Assembly (NCBI GenBank): GCA_937980205.1
Contig: CALJKW010000076.1
Coordinates: 62,001 to 126,000 of the forward strand
DNA length: 64,000 nt
Direction: 5' to 3'
Origin: an uncultured Myxococcales bacterium
GTDB lineage: Bacteria > Myxococcota > Myxococcia > Myxococcales > Myxococcaceae
The notes beneath the pieces were generated by a model. The model did no database searches. It saw only the letters and a program-made list of their open reading frames with translations, and was not told the origin of the DNA. The position numbers and the translations under genes were made by a program. Positions 36,877-45,166 of this stretch are shown here, in pieces; the first letter of the stretch is position 1; each line of letters starts with the position of its first letter.

Positions 36877-37747
36877 GCCACCGCACTGTCGAAGGTGCAC
36901 CTCGGCGGAGAGCACTGGTTCGCCACCGAGGGTGTTTATCGGGCCCCGCGGCCAAGGTCGTCTGGGGCTGGCCGCCTGCTCGCGTCTTTCGCGCCGAGCC
37001 GCCACCGTTTCTCTACGCGTGGCAGGTCGCGCGAGCCCCGAGCGGCGCGCTGTTCGTGACCAGCGAAGGCATGGGCAGCGAGTTCGGCACGACGCGAGTC
37101 GCCACGTTGCGGCTCGGGAACCGCTGGGTGACCGCCCCCACCGGAAAGCCGCCTTCGAGTGGGGCCAGTGGATCGTCATCGAAGCGCTCGAGTCGGGGCC
37201 CCGCAGCAGTGATGTCGATCCGGTGCAGCTGCCGGCGGGCGCCAGTTACTCGGTGCAGTTCGGCACTGACGACGTCTTCGTCCGCCGCGTCGTGCTCGTG
37301 AACCGCGCGACGGGTCAACGCGTGAGCTCGGCCTGGGACAGGAGGGGTGCGGTGCCGCTCGGCGACGGCGCGAAGTGGTCGCTCTTCAACTGCTCGACGC
37401 GCCACCTCGTGCGGTGGAATGTCTCGGACGGCCGCGTGCAGGACCTCGGGCCCGCAGCCGGAATCGACGAGGGGTTCGACTGCGAGACCTCGCCGCTGCC
37501 GGCGAGCACCGGGAAGAAGAACGTGCTGCGACCCTTCGTTGCGGTGGAGCCGACCAAGACCGCTCCGGAAGCGCCGCTGCTCGTGGACGGCGCACGCGCC
37601 CGCCTGATGCCTCGCAAGAAGGGCGTCAGCGTCGGCCTCACCGCGACTCCGGACGGGGATTTCACCTTCGTCGACGGCTGGCTGTTCGCGGGCCAGGGCG
37701 TCTGCTTCGTCGGGAAGAACGCGAAGGTCCGCGTCGAGGCCGACTGA
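36877..37747 (+). pseudogene. Frameshifted paralogue of the preceding remnant
   Basis: The frame segment around 36877-36945 (LSKVHLGGEHWFATEGVYR) shifts near 36945 to KVVWGWPPARVFRAEPPP and again near 37143. It then runs cleanly as FEWGQWIVIEALESG, VVLVNRATGQRVSSAWD, GDGAKWSLFNCS and CVFGKN-like C-terminal strands to TGA 37747. WGQWIVI, TGQRV and DGAKW mirror WGEWVVI, TGQRID and DGAHW of the first remnant, so the two arose by tandem duplication. The last about 200 codons are undamaged and could still be expressed if a start existed. Confidence 0.66.
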
Positions 37748-37759
37748 ACCGGCAAGCGG

Positions 37760-38133
37760 ATGGGTGGGGCGGTCTGCTTCACGCAGCTGTTCGGCTCGGC
37801 GCTCCAACTTCAACCGCACCTCCACGGGCTGGTGGCCGAGGGGGTGTGGAGCGACGGCGCCTTCATGGAGCCGCCCTCGCCGTCGACTGAGGAAGTCGAG
37901 GGTGTGCTCGAGCGGTGTCTCGCCCAGTTCTTGCCCCCCCGTCGAGTCTCGCGGCGTCGCGTGGCCGGAAGACGAGTACGAGGCGCTCCAGGCGAAGTCG
38001 GCACAACTGCGGCTGCCCCTCGACGACGAGGCGGCGCCCGCGCGCAAGGGCCGGCTCGCCTTGCTGATGAGGTTCTCAACCCACGCCGACACCGCCGTCA
38101 CGGCGAACGACCGGGAGGACTGCTGCGCCTGGT
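37760..38133 (+). mobile_element. IS91-family transposase remnant
   Basis: The frame from 37760 reads GGAVCFTQLFGSALQLQPHLHG followed by a EPPSPSTEEVEGVLERCLAQF region, as in the middle of IS91/Y2 transposases (FxQRFGSALNxxxHxH). A run of seven C at 37934-37940 marks a shift into another frame that reads VAWPEDEYEALQAKSAQLRLPL and then FSTHADTAVTANDRE, the 'HANTAVHANDR'-like phrase that precedes the catalytic tyrosine region in this family. The catalytic part and both element ends are missing. It is a dead internal fragment. Confidence 0.68.
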
Positions 38134-38224
38134 CGTCATCACTGCCGATGGGAAGGTCGACCTGTTCCCGCTCGTCGAAGCGATCGACGTGCCCTGAGCG
38201 CTCCGTTGACTGGTTTCGGCTGCG

Positions 38225-38558
38225 ATGTCTGGCGCTGCCGCTGCGGCGGGCACCGCCGCGTCGTACATGGCGCCCGAGGCCGTCGGAGGAGGCAAGCCGT
38301 GGTTTGCGCAGCCGACATGTTCGCCTTCGGGCGCGTCGCGTACGAGCTGCTCACCGGCGGTTGCCGTTCGCAGTGCCACCGATTCTGGAGCTGCTCGTGG
38401 GTCGATCGACGCCGGCCGCAGCCCCGATGGACGGGCCGCACCCCGAGCTCGTCATGGCGTGCCTTGCGGAAGCGCCCAGCGCGAGACCTGCGATACGTGA
38501 GGTGCTGAAGCAGCTCTCGGGCGGGACCAGTAGCTCCGCTGGAATGCCCGCGCGTTGA
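38225..38558 (+). pseudogene. Ser/Thr kinase C-terminal remnant
   Basis: Pieces in three frames give the end of a kinase domain: GTAASYMAPEAVGGG (activation-loop end, about 38255-38300), DMFAFGRVAYELLTGG (about 38317-38360) and PPILELLVGRSTPAAAPMDG, then ARPAIREVLKQLSGG to the TGA at 38556-38558. The N-lobe and catalytic loop are absent. It overlaps the 3' end of the phytoene-synthase-like gene on the other strand by about 105 bases, so its decay may be shaped by that gene. Confidence 0.66.
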
Positions 38559-39372
38559 AGCCACACCGACGCGCGACGTGCTCGATGCGGTCGTACCGTT
38601 CGCGAACGCTGGCGATGAGCGCACGCCACGAAGGGTGCAGCCCCTTCGCGAAGAACAAAGGGGACGCGGCGAGAGTGAGCTTGGAGATGAGCGTCGCGAA
38701 GAGATGCTCGTGCAGGCGCACGAAGCGCTCGTCGCTGCGCTCGATGACGTTCGGCAGGTCCTCCTCAGAGAGGGAGAACTCCGCCAGCAGGCTACGGGGA
38801 TAGAAGTAGAGCCCGCGCTCCACGTCCTCGGCGAGGTCGCGGAGGTTGTTGAAGAACTGGTCCAGCATCCCGAGCGCGATGACCTCGTTCGAAAACCCCG
38901 CCGGCTGGTAGGGCAGCATCCGGAACATCGCGCCCGAGAGTTCCTTCAAGTACCTGAGGTAATCGTCCTCGGAGCGCAGCAAGCCCGCGGGGTCGCGGTA
39001 CCGCCACAGAGACTCGAGATAGAGGTCCCATTGTCGGAGGTCAGACTCGGGAACCTGTTCGCGCTGCCACTGCGTGACGAGCGGTGCGACCAGGTGCGCG
39101 TGCGCACCGGTCGACGCGCCGCCCTTCCGGACCACTCTCCATTCGCAGATGAGCTCGTAGAACGGCGTGGCCGTCAGCGGCGAACCGAAGGGGGCACTCT
39201 CGACGATTCGATCCGCCGTTCGCACCCATCGGAGGGCAGCCAGCCACTCCTCGCGGACGCGCTCGTCGAGCTCCAACACCCACGCCACGGCATCGTGGTC
39301 CTTGCGCGAGTCGTCGGTGCCAGTCAGGTACTCCCTCGAGCCAAGCTGCTTTCCGAGCCGCTGTGCGTTCAT
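38452..39372 (-). CDS. Phytoene/squalene synthase-like protein
   Basis: 306 residues from ATG 39372, preceded by AGGAAGAAGG. The second prenyltransferase motif is clear (GMLDQFFNNLRDLAEDVERG, about 175-195, the NxxRDxxED pattern), followed by YFYPRSLLAEF. The first motif is weaker (RTADRIVES, about 48-56, where DDxxDE-like acids are expected). It should join two prenyl diphosphates head to head, or be a diverged homologue that no longer does. The C-terminal 30 residues overlap kinase-remnant sequence on the other strand and may be read-through. A carotenoid link to the 7552-9816 fusion gene is possible. Confidence 0.75.
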   Translation of the reverse strand: MNAQRLGKQLGSREYLTGTDDSRKDHDAVAWVLELDERVREEWLAALRWVRTADRIVESAPFGSPLTATPFYELICEWRVVRKGGASTGAHAHLVAPLVTQWQREQVPESDLRQWDLYLESLWRYRDPAGLLRSEDDYLRYLKELSGAMFRMLPYQPAGFSNEVIALGMLDQFFNNLRDLAEDVERGLYFYPRSLLAEFSLSEEDLPNVIERSDERFVRLHEHLFATLISKLTLAASPLFFAKGLHPSWRALIASVRERYDRIEHVARRCGFNARAFQRSYWSRPRAASAPHVSQVSRWALPQGTP

Positions 39373-39705
39373 CACCACCTTCTTCCTCGGCGTGCCCGTA
39401 GCAATGTGGCTGCCACGCGAGCCCCGAGGACTGTCGGCGACTTGTCTTTGCCGTTGGCGTCGAGGTGACGTCGCCGACGACGAATCGTCGTCACGCGCGG
39501 GCGAGCCCATCAGACGCTGAACCCTGCCGTCACGGCCAGCAGCACCTGGCGTCGACGTCGATGGGCAGGTTCGCGCCGTTTGGCCGCGAAGCGATCGCGC
39601 GTCGATGCTCCCGTTCACGTTTACTGCACCGCGCCCTTGTCTCTCTCTCCGGGTACCATCCCGCTTCGTGAGGTTTGGCCACTTCTTCTTCCTCACCTTT
39701 GTGCC

Positions 39706-39804
39706 GTGAACGAGTGCCTGCGCCGCGCGGTGCGCGCAATGACGTTGCCGAAGTCGAGAGAGGAAGGGGAGCTCGAGATTCCGCTGCTGCTCGGCGCGCA
39801 GTAG
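39706..39804 (+). pseudogene. Copy of the AgmX-domain 3' end of the anti-sigma gene
   Basis: These 99 bases (VNECLRRAVRAM, then ELEIPLLLGAQ and TAG) match 35851-35949 with six mismatches, about 94 % identity. Five of the six changes alter the protein. Similarity stops at both ends, apart from a few bases. The upstream codons to 39580 have no relation to the anti-sigma protein. It marks a partial duplication or a rearrangement end. Confidence 0.8.
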
Positions 39805-39830
39805 GCCGCCGGCCGCCACGCGCTCGCGGC

Positions 39831-39836
39831 TATACT
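39831..39836 (+). promoter_or_regulatory. Candidate -10 box (TATACT) just before the intron
   Basis: TATACT at 39831-39836 is one mismatch from TATAAT in an otherwise GC-rich region, and the predicted start of transcription would fall at about 39843, where the intron RNA appears to begin. No clear -35 box is seen. It could drive the intron and, after splicing, the receptor kinase at 41862. Confidence 0.4.
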
Positions 39837-40403
39837 CTGCGCGTGGAGCGTCGTGAAGGAACAGCAGAAGCAGTCGCGGCAGCGACGGCTGAAGCCGAAC
39901 CATGTCGCGCTCAACCTGCGGGTGAGAGTCCCGCCCGGGTAATCGCCGGAGAGCCCGGAAGCAGACCAGCGCCTGAGATGGAGACATCGACTGGCGAATC
40001 CTGGTGTCGAAAGCCTGCCGCGGCGAAAGCTGTGGGTGGGGAGCAAAGACGTGGGCCGCAACATCAAGTGAAGCCTGCCGCCTCGACAGAGAAACAATCC
40101 GGGAGCCGAGCTGTGCACGTCGCAGCGAAGGCAACACATTCCACTCGCGAGTCCGGATGGGTGGGAAGTCCCGGCGGGGTATGGGGAGCAGCACGCGTCG
40201 AAGGTAGAGAGCGAAACACGAGAGACCCGTCTCGCCGTCCAACGTCAGGTGAAGGCCGCCCGTATAAGCCGATGGCGAAAGCGTGCGGTGGCGAGCGGGG
40301 GTCCGAGGGGCTCGTAGTACCGACGATGGGCGCGCCGCATAACGCGCCCGGAGGGAAGGGGCCTTGCGGTGTTGGTGCTTCAGTGAAGACGGCGGGCGAG
40401 GGC

Positions 40404-41837
40404 ATGGCGCGAAATGCGCCCAACCACCCTGAGGAGCGACAGCTCCGAGAGAAAGTTCGTCGGCTTCAAGTGAAGCTGTTCGTTGCAGCCAAGCGGTGCG
40501 AGTCGCGTCGGTTCCACGCGCTGATCGACAGAATCCACAGACCCGACGTCCTGTGGGTGGCGTGGTTCAACGTGAAGCGCAACAAGGGTGCTGCGGGCGT
40601 CGATGGAGTGACGCTCGAAGCAGTGGAGCAGTACGGAGTCGAGCGACTCTTGAGTGAGTTGCAAGACAAGCTCCGCGCAGGGACGTACGTGCCGCCGCCC
40701 GTGCTGCGACGGTACATCCCCAAACCAGATGGGAAGCAGCGGCCACTGGGCATTCCAACGGTGGCGGACAGAGTAGTGCAGGCCGCGGTGAAGCTGGTGT
40801 TGGAGCCGATTTTCGAGGCGGGATTCGAAGCCACCTCGTACGGTTTTCGGCCGAAGCGCGGCACGCTCGAAGCGCTGGAAGATATCCGCGAGACGGTGAA
40901 TGGCGGGTGCGACCACGTCTTCGACGCGGACATCAAGGACTACTTCGGCAGCCTCTCGCACGAGGTGCTGCTGGAGCAGGTGGAGAAGCGGGTCAGCGAT
41001 CGACGAGTGATGAAGCTCATTCGTCGTTGGCTGAGGGCGGGAGTCCTGGAGGACGGGCGGCGCACCGAGATGCTCTCGGGAACACCGCAGGGCGGAGTCA
41101 TCTCGCCCTTGCTGTCCAACGTGTACCTGCACGTCCTCGACACCGAGTGGAGGCGCGAGCACGCCGCTGTCGGCAAGCTCGTGCGTTACGCGGATGACTT
41201 CGTGGTGCTGTGCCGAAGCCGCGAAGATGTCGAGGAAGCTGAGCGGAGAGTCAGCAGCATCTTCGCGCGGCTGAAACTGTCACTGCATCCCGAGAAGACG
41301 CGGAAGGTCTGTCTCTCCGACGGGAAGGAAGGCTTCGACTTCCTCGGCTGTCACCTGCACAAGCGGCTCAGCGGCCGGATGCTGGAGAGGTACGGCGTAC
41401 GCCGCTACTACCTCCAGCGCTGGCCGTCGCCGCGCAGCATGAAGCGGGTGAAGGCGAGGGTGCACGAGCTGACCGACGGTCGGCGGAACGGCGTGAAGGA
41501 CGTGCGAGTCCTCATCGAGAACCTCAACCCCGTGTTGCGGGGATGGGGTGGCTACTTCCGCACCGGCAACGCAGCGCAGAAATTTCTGCAGGTAGACCAC
41601 TACGTGGTCGATCGCCTGCGGGACTTCCTGGTGCGGCGCAAGGGACGCCACCTGAAGCCCGGCGAAGTCCGCCAATGGGAGCGTCCCTGGTTTGAGGCCC
41701 ATGGACTGCACCGACTTCGTGGAACGGTGAAGTACCCGAAGCCGTGTCTGCTGAACGAGAACAACACCGGTAAGCCGTATGCGGGAAATCCGCGAGTACG
41801 GTTTGAAAGGAGGCGGGTGGAAACCGGCCGCGCGTAG
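40404..41837 (+). CDS. ltrA: Group II intron reverse transcriptase/maturase
   Basis: 477 residues from ATG 40404; the frame is open to 39675 but the upstream part is intron RNA structure. RT motifs are AGVDGVTLEAV, IPKPDGKQRPLGIPTV, SYGFRPKRGT, DADIKDYFGSL, GTPQGGVISPLLSNVYL and the catalytic YADD (LVRYADDFVVL). A maturase X domain follows (LNPVLRGWGGYFRTGNAAQKF). There is no C-terminal HNH endonuclease domain. The frame runs through domain V and ends inside domain VI, so the last about 20 codons double as ribozyme. It should help the intron splice and retrohome. Confidence 0.92.
   Translation: MARNAPNHPEERQLREKVRRLQVKLFVAAKRCESRRFHALIDRIHRPDVLWVAWFNVKRNKGAAGVDGVTLEAVEQYGVERLLSELQDKLRAGTYVPPPVLRRYIPKPDGKQRPLGIPTVADRVVQAAVKLVLEPIFEAGFEATSYGFRPKRGTLEALEDIRETVNGGCDHVFDADIKDYFGSLSHEVLLEQVEKRVSDRRVMKLIRRWLRAGVLEDGRRTEMLSGTPQGGVISPLLSNVYLHVLDTEWRREHAAVGKLVRYADDFVVLCRSREDVEEAERRVSSIFARLKLSLHPEKTRKVCLSDGKEGFDFLGCHLHKRLSGRMLERYGVRRYYLQRWPSPRSMKRVKARVHELTDGRRNGVKDVRVLIENLNPVLRGWGGYFRTGNAAQKFLQVDHYVVDRLRDFLVRRKGRHLKPGEVRQWERPWFEAHGLHRLRGTVKYPKPCLLNENNTGKPYAGNPRVRFERRRVETGRA
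41771..41804 (+). ncRNA. Group II intron domain V
   Basis: The 34-base hairpin starts TAAGCCGTATGCGG, has a GAAA tetraloop and returns TCCGCGAGTACGGTTT. It contains the AGC catalytic triad at the base of the stem and the two-base bulge on the 3' side. Length and layout match the conserved active-site domain of group II introns. Confidence 0.88.
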
Positions 41838-41861
41838 CGGTACGGCGCCACCCACCCACCA

Positions 41862-43964
41862 ATGACGATGGCGACGATGTTGGGTGCCGCCACCATGTGC
41901 GCGTTGGCCTCGGCGACCGTCGACGACGTGGCGGTGTTCCGCGACCGCACCGGGACGATGACCGCCGAGCAGGTCGCGTCGCTGCCGGTGTCGGCCTTCA
42001 CCCCCGACCCATGGACGAACTTCGGGTGGACCACCGACGCCGTGTGGGTCCGCTTCAGCGTCACCAACACGGACGACACGGCGCGACCGCTCGTCATCGA
42101 CGTCTGCCGCGAGTGGGTGAACGACGTGCGGCTGTACGCGATCGCCGGCAGCACGGTGACGCCGCTCGGCGTCTCGGGCTCGCGCGTCCGCCTCGCCGAG
42201 CGGCCGCTGGCGATCGAGAGCATCGCCTTCCCGTTCACGGCGGAGGCCGGCCGACACCCGTTGCTGCTTCGCCTCGAGGGGCACGGCTCCATCGCGTTCC
42301 ACCGCGAGGTCTACCCGCGCGCCGTCTTCGAGCAACGCCAGGCGGTCGCGCAGCTGCTCAGCGGCGGGTACTACGGCCTGCTGTTGGCGCTGTCGGTCTG
42401 GAGTCTGCTGCTCTTCGTCGTTCTGCGCGATCGGCTGCAGCTCCTCACGGGCGTAGCGCTGAGCAGCTGGGGCATCGGCGAGGCGGCGTCCCACGGCCAC
42501 CTGTCGCGGCTCTTGCCGTTCTGGCCGGGCGAGCTCGAGATCCGCGGCGCTGCGCTGGCGTTCGCGGTCTTCATCATCGCCTACGTGCAGATGAGCGTCG
42601 TCGGCGTGCGGTTGAACGAGGCTGTCCCGCGGCAGGCTGCGGCGGTCAGAACGATCGGCTGGGTGCTCGGCGCGGCTGCCGCCTCGGCGAGCCTCGTCCC
42701 GGCGCTCCACCGTCTGGTGTTCTCGTCGTTCGTGATCTTCGTCGGCGTCGTCGTGTGGGTCGGCATGGGTGCGCTGCGCCGGCACGAGCGCGTCGCGCGC
42801 GCCTACGGTCTCGCCTTCTCGGTCCAGGGAGCGCCTGGCAGCGTCGCGCTCGCGAGCATGTTCGGCTTCATTCCGTACTATCCGGTCAGCGACCTCGCTG
42901 CGCACGTCGGGTCGAGCCTGATGGGCTGCGTTCTCGCGCTCGTCGTCGCGCGACAGCTCGAAGGCGAACGGCAGCAGGTCGCCGCGCTCGCCGAGGAGCT
43001 CCGCTACCAGGTCAACTCACGCTCGCGCGAGCTGATCGAGCTGCTCGCCAATCAGCACGCGCCGGTGTCGGCCATGTCGTTGGTCGAAGGAGACGTGGTC
43101 GGCCACCGGTACCGCGTCATCAAACCACTCGGCAGCGGCGGTTGGGGTGCAGTGTACGAGGTCGAGCGCTCGAACGACGCCGCGCGGTTCGCGCTCAAGC
43201 GGCTCTCCCGCGCGCTGTCGGGACTCGAGGCCGCGCGGCTCGCGCGTGAGGCCGAGGTCGGCGCCCGGCTGCGACATCCCAACCTCGTCTCGATCGTGGA
43301 CGTGGGAGTCGACGCGCGAGGCGCACCCTACGCGGTCATGGATCTGATCCGCGGCGGCTCGCTCGAGGACCTGCGCGGCCGGTTCGGCACGCTACCCGAT
43401 GCGCGGTCGTTGCTGCTCGACACGGCGCAGGGGCTCGCCGCGCTGCACCGCGAGCGCATCGCTCACCGAGACATCAAGCCGGCGAACGTGCTGTTGCACC
43501 TGGAGAGCGGCCGGCGCGTGGCGAAGGTCTCGGACTTCGGCATCGCGCGACCGGCTGACGTCGGCGCGCAGATCGACGTGCCCGCCGCCAACCTTGCTGG
43601 CGACCTGGACACGCACCGCCCATCGCCGCCGAGCCCTCAGGTGCGGATGTTGACCGCGCGCGGCGCGCTCATCGGTACACCGCTCTACATGGCTCCAGAA
43701 GGCGCGAACGGCGCAGAGCACCTCGGGCCGCACTCCGACGTCTTCAGCTTCGGGGTGATGGCGTACGAGGTCCTCTCGGGGCGCGGCCCCTACGCGGTCG
43801 TTCCGGTCGCGGAACATCTGGCCGGACGACAGCTCGGCGAGCCGCCGAGCCTCGACCGCGAGCGCTGCCCTGAAGCGGTCGCGGAATGCCTGCGCCGCTG
43901 CGTGGCGGAGGCGGTCGCTTCACGTCCAACGATGGCGGAGATCGTCGCCGTCCTCTCCGCGTGA
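41862..43964 (+). CDS. Receptor Ser/Thr kinase: 7TMR-DISM-like sensor plus kinase domain
   Basis: 700 residues. A signal-like N-terminus precedes an extracytoplasmic beta domain (about 20-165: FTPDPWTNFGWTTDAVWVRFSVTN) typical of 7TMR-DISM sensors. A block of about seven membrane spans follows (about 165-370), then a short coiled linker (LRYQVNSRSRELIEL, about 382-396). The C-terminal kinase (about 415-700) has the glycine loop LGSGGWGAVY, FALKRL, HRDIKPANVLL, VSDFGIARP and GTPLYMAPEG, all intact. These sensors usually feed histidine kinases or cyclases; here a Ser/Thr kinase is attached. The gene begins directly after the group II intron. Confidence 0.92.
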   Translation: MTMATMLGAATMCALASATVDDVAVFRDRTGTMTAEQVASLPVSAFTPDPWTNFGWTTDAVWVRFSVTNTDDTARPLVIDVCREWVNDVRLYAIAGSTVTPLGVSGSRVRLAERPLAIESIAFPFTAEAGRHPLLLRLEGHGSIAFHREVYPRAVFEQRQAVAQLLSGGYYGLLLALSVWSLLLFVVLRDRLQLLTGVALSSWGIGEAASHGHLSRLLPFWPGELEIRGAALAFAVFIIAYVQMSVVGVRLNEAVPRQAAAVRTIGWVLGAAAASASLVPALHRLVFSSFVIFVGVVVWVGMGALRRHERVARAYGLAFSVQGAPGSVALASMFGFIPYYPVSDLAAHVGSSLMGCVLALVVARQLEGERQQVAALAEELRYQVNSRSRELIELLANQHAPVSAMSLVEGDVVGHRYRVIKPLGSGGWGAVYEVERSNDAARFALKRLSRALSGLEAARLAREAEVGARLRHPNLVSIVDVGVDARGAPYAVMDLIRGGSLEDLRGRFGTLPDARSLLLDTAQGLAALHRERIAHRDIKPANVLLHLESGRRVAKVSDFGIARPADVGAQIDVPAANLAGDLDTHRPSPPSPQVRMLTARGALIGTPLYMAPEGANGAEHLGPHSDVFSFGVMAYEVLSGRGPYAVVPVAEHLAGRQLGEPPSLDRERCPEAVAECLRRCVAEAVASRPTMAEIVAVLSA

Positions 43965-43969
43965 GCGCC

Positions 43970-44160
43970 TCACTGCAGCGCGATGCTGAACCCCGCCGTC
44001 ACGGCCAGCATCATTCCGAACATGCGCGTGTCGAACCACACGCTGGGGATGACTCCCAGCACGCGGACGTCGAAGCCGTACTTCAGTTGCCTTCGCCGTT
44101 GAAGCGGAACGCGATGGCCTCGTTGATCGCAGGCCCCATGCCCCCGTAGATGCCGCGCAT
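43970..44160 (-). pseudogene. Outer-membrane protein C-terminal remnant
   Basis: Reading on the minus strand, MRGIYGGMGPAINEAIAFRF runs into NGEGN and a stop at 44083. In the next frame it continues YGFDVRVLGVIPSVWFDTRM and ends MLAVTAGFSIALQ with a stop at 43970. The alternating aromatic strands and terminal pattern resemble the last strands of an outer-membrane beta-barrel. A single lost base explains the break. The same ending recurs at 39510-39541. Confidence 0.6.
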
Positions 44161-44192
44161 CGGTCCTGGTCCTGGTGTTTGGGTTTCCAGCC

Positions 44193-44630
44193 TCAGCGCT
44201 GGCACTCGGCGAGGCCCGTGTCGCAGTCCCTCAGCCACGCGTAGGCTCCCTGGAAGGCGGGCGACTGCATCGCCGCGCATTGCGCCTCGCACGCGCAGTC
44301 ACGGTAGCGGATGTCCTTCGCGAGGCTCCCGGCGTTCGGGCCGCACGTCATCGCCGTCGCGCACGAACCGACGCACTCGATGTAGCGCGCGCGCTCGGCG
44401 CCGTACTCGCCCGTCCAGAACTCGGCAGCCTTGACGCACTCCATCTTCGGCTTCGTCGTCGTCGCGTTCAGCCGCGCGAGGATGCAGGGGTCGTGGCACG
44501 TCCGCTCCTCGGCCTGGTGCTTGCGGCACTGCGCCTCGGCGTGCGCGACGGCGTCGCCGGGGTAGCCGGTACCGGCTCCGCACGCCGCCGCGGCGAGCGT
44601 GAACAGCAACTGCAATCGATGAGGGGTCAT
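44193..44630 (-). CDS. Small Cys-rich lipoprotein
   Basis: 145 residues. The signal LLFTLAAAACGAG has a lipobox ending at C17. The mature part has about ten more cysteines (CHDPC, MECVK, ECVGSC, MTCG, DCACEAQCAAM, RDCDTG, AECQR), which suggests several disulfides in an exported, compact protein. No family is recognised. It is divergent from the 44827 knottin-like lipoprotein, and 35 bases ahead of it is a 17-base box that is shared with the collagen-like gene at 46069. Confidence 0.75.
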   Translation of the reverse strand: MTPHRLQLLFTLAAAACGAGTGYPGDAVAHAEAQCRKHQAEERTCHDPCILARLNATTTKPKMECVKAAEFWTGEYGAERARYIECVGSCATAMTCGPNAGSLAKDIRYRDCACEAQCAAMQSPAFQGAYAWLRDCDTGLAECQR

Positions 44631-44664
44631 GCGTTCGAGGTTGTCGCCGAACGCGCTGCCCGTT

Positions 44665-44681
44665 CCATGGTCACTTCTTCA
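44665..44681. promoter_or_regulatory. Shared upstream box, copy 1
   Basis: CCATGGTCACTTCTTCA lies 35 bases ahead of the minus-strand lipoprotein start and recurs with one change at 46103-46119, again about 34 bases ahead of a minus-strand start. It may be a common operator or promoter part, or just a trace of the duplication. Confidence 0.45.
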
Positions 44682-44826
44682 AGACAGACGACCGAAAGAA
44701 CGGCCCATGGACCGGCCGTGGTGAGTCCGCCGAAATGGCCACACCATGCGTTACCTTGGAAGGCCGCGCGCGCGGTGCAGCCGGACGACGGCGAGCGCGG
44801 CTCCCCTGAGCAGAGGAGACCAGCAC

Positions 44827-45090
44827 ATGAACGCAGCGAAGGCAGCAGGCTGGTTGATCGCAGCTTGGGTGGCTCTCTCGGGCTGCGGCCCCGCCGAGGG
44901 CAGCGTGCCGAACGGCGGCTCGTGCACGCGAGACCGTCACTGCGAGTCGCGCAACTGCGACTTCGACACTGGCGGGCCAGGCGTCTGCATCGCCCGTTGC
45001 ATCGCGAACGGCAACGCCTGCGGGCCCTCCGGGCGGCCCGTGGCCGCCTGTTGCTCCGGCTTCTGCGGCGACACCGGCACCTGCCGGTAG
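44827..45090 (+). CDS. Small knottin-like Cys-rich lipoprotein
   Basis: 87 residues, with a strong ribosome site (AGAGGAGA about seven bases before ATG). A lipoprotein signal (AAWVALSGCGPAEG) precedes a 55-residue domain with ten cysteines (NGGSCTRDRHCESRNC, then VCIARC, ACGPSGRPVAACCSGFCGDTGTC). The CC and C-x-C spacing resembles toxin-like or knottin folds. It is likely displayed on the outer membrane. A decayed copy of its last 45 bases lies at 46130-46220. Function unknown. Confidence 0.8.
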   Translation: MNAAKAAGWLIAAWVALSGCGPAEGSVPNGGSCTRDRHCESRNCDFDTGGPGVCIARCIANGNACGPSGRPVAACCSGFCGDTGTCR

Positions 45091-45166
45091 GCGCTCTGGC
45101 GCTGAGACGCGCGCACCGGTCTCGTGCCTGCGGCCGGCGCGCGCGGCGCAGCGCGCTGAGCTCCAC

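Larger units (their letters stand above)
39373..39842. other. Gene-poor stretch of remnants between the synthase-like gene and the intron
   Basis: No intact gene is seen. On the minus strand, 39510-39541 encodes LLAVTAGFSV and a stop, matching the C-terminus of the outer-membrane protein remnant at 43970-44160 (LAVTAGFSIALQ). On the plus strand, 39706-39804 is a 99-base copy of the 3' end of the anti-sigma gene. A TATACT box lies at 39831-39836. The rest has no bias or motif I can read. Confidence 0.6.
39843..41858 (+). mobile_element. Group II intron with reverse transcriptase ORF
   Basis: The 3' part has a textbook domain V at 41771-41804 and a plausible domain VI after it (a stem starting GGGTGG near 41815 closed by CCACCC near 41850). 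The 5' part (39843-40400) is structured, non-coding sequence with the GGGTGAGAGTCCCGCC phrase common in domain I of bacterial group II introns. Both outer borders are estimates: the 5' end reads GTGGAG rather than GTGCG, and the 3' end should be a pyrimidine after A near 41853-41861. Splicing would join the promoter region to the start of the kinase gene. Confidence 0.75.

Noticed and set aside
38452..40242. 596-codon minus-strand frame including the synthase-like gene
   Set aside because: Coding character starts only at ATG 39372; upstream codons are antisense to the intron and anti-sigma fragment.
39675..40403. N-terminal extension of the reverse transcriptase frame
   Set aside because: This is the structured RNA of intron domains I-IV and crosses the intron border; homologous proteins begin near NHPEER.
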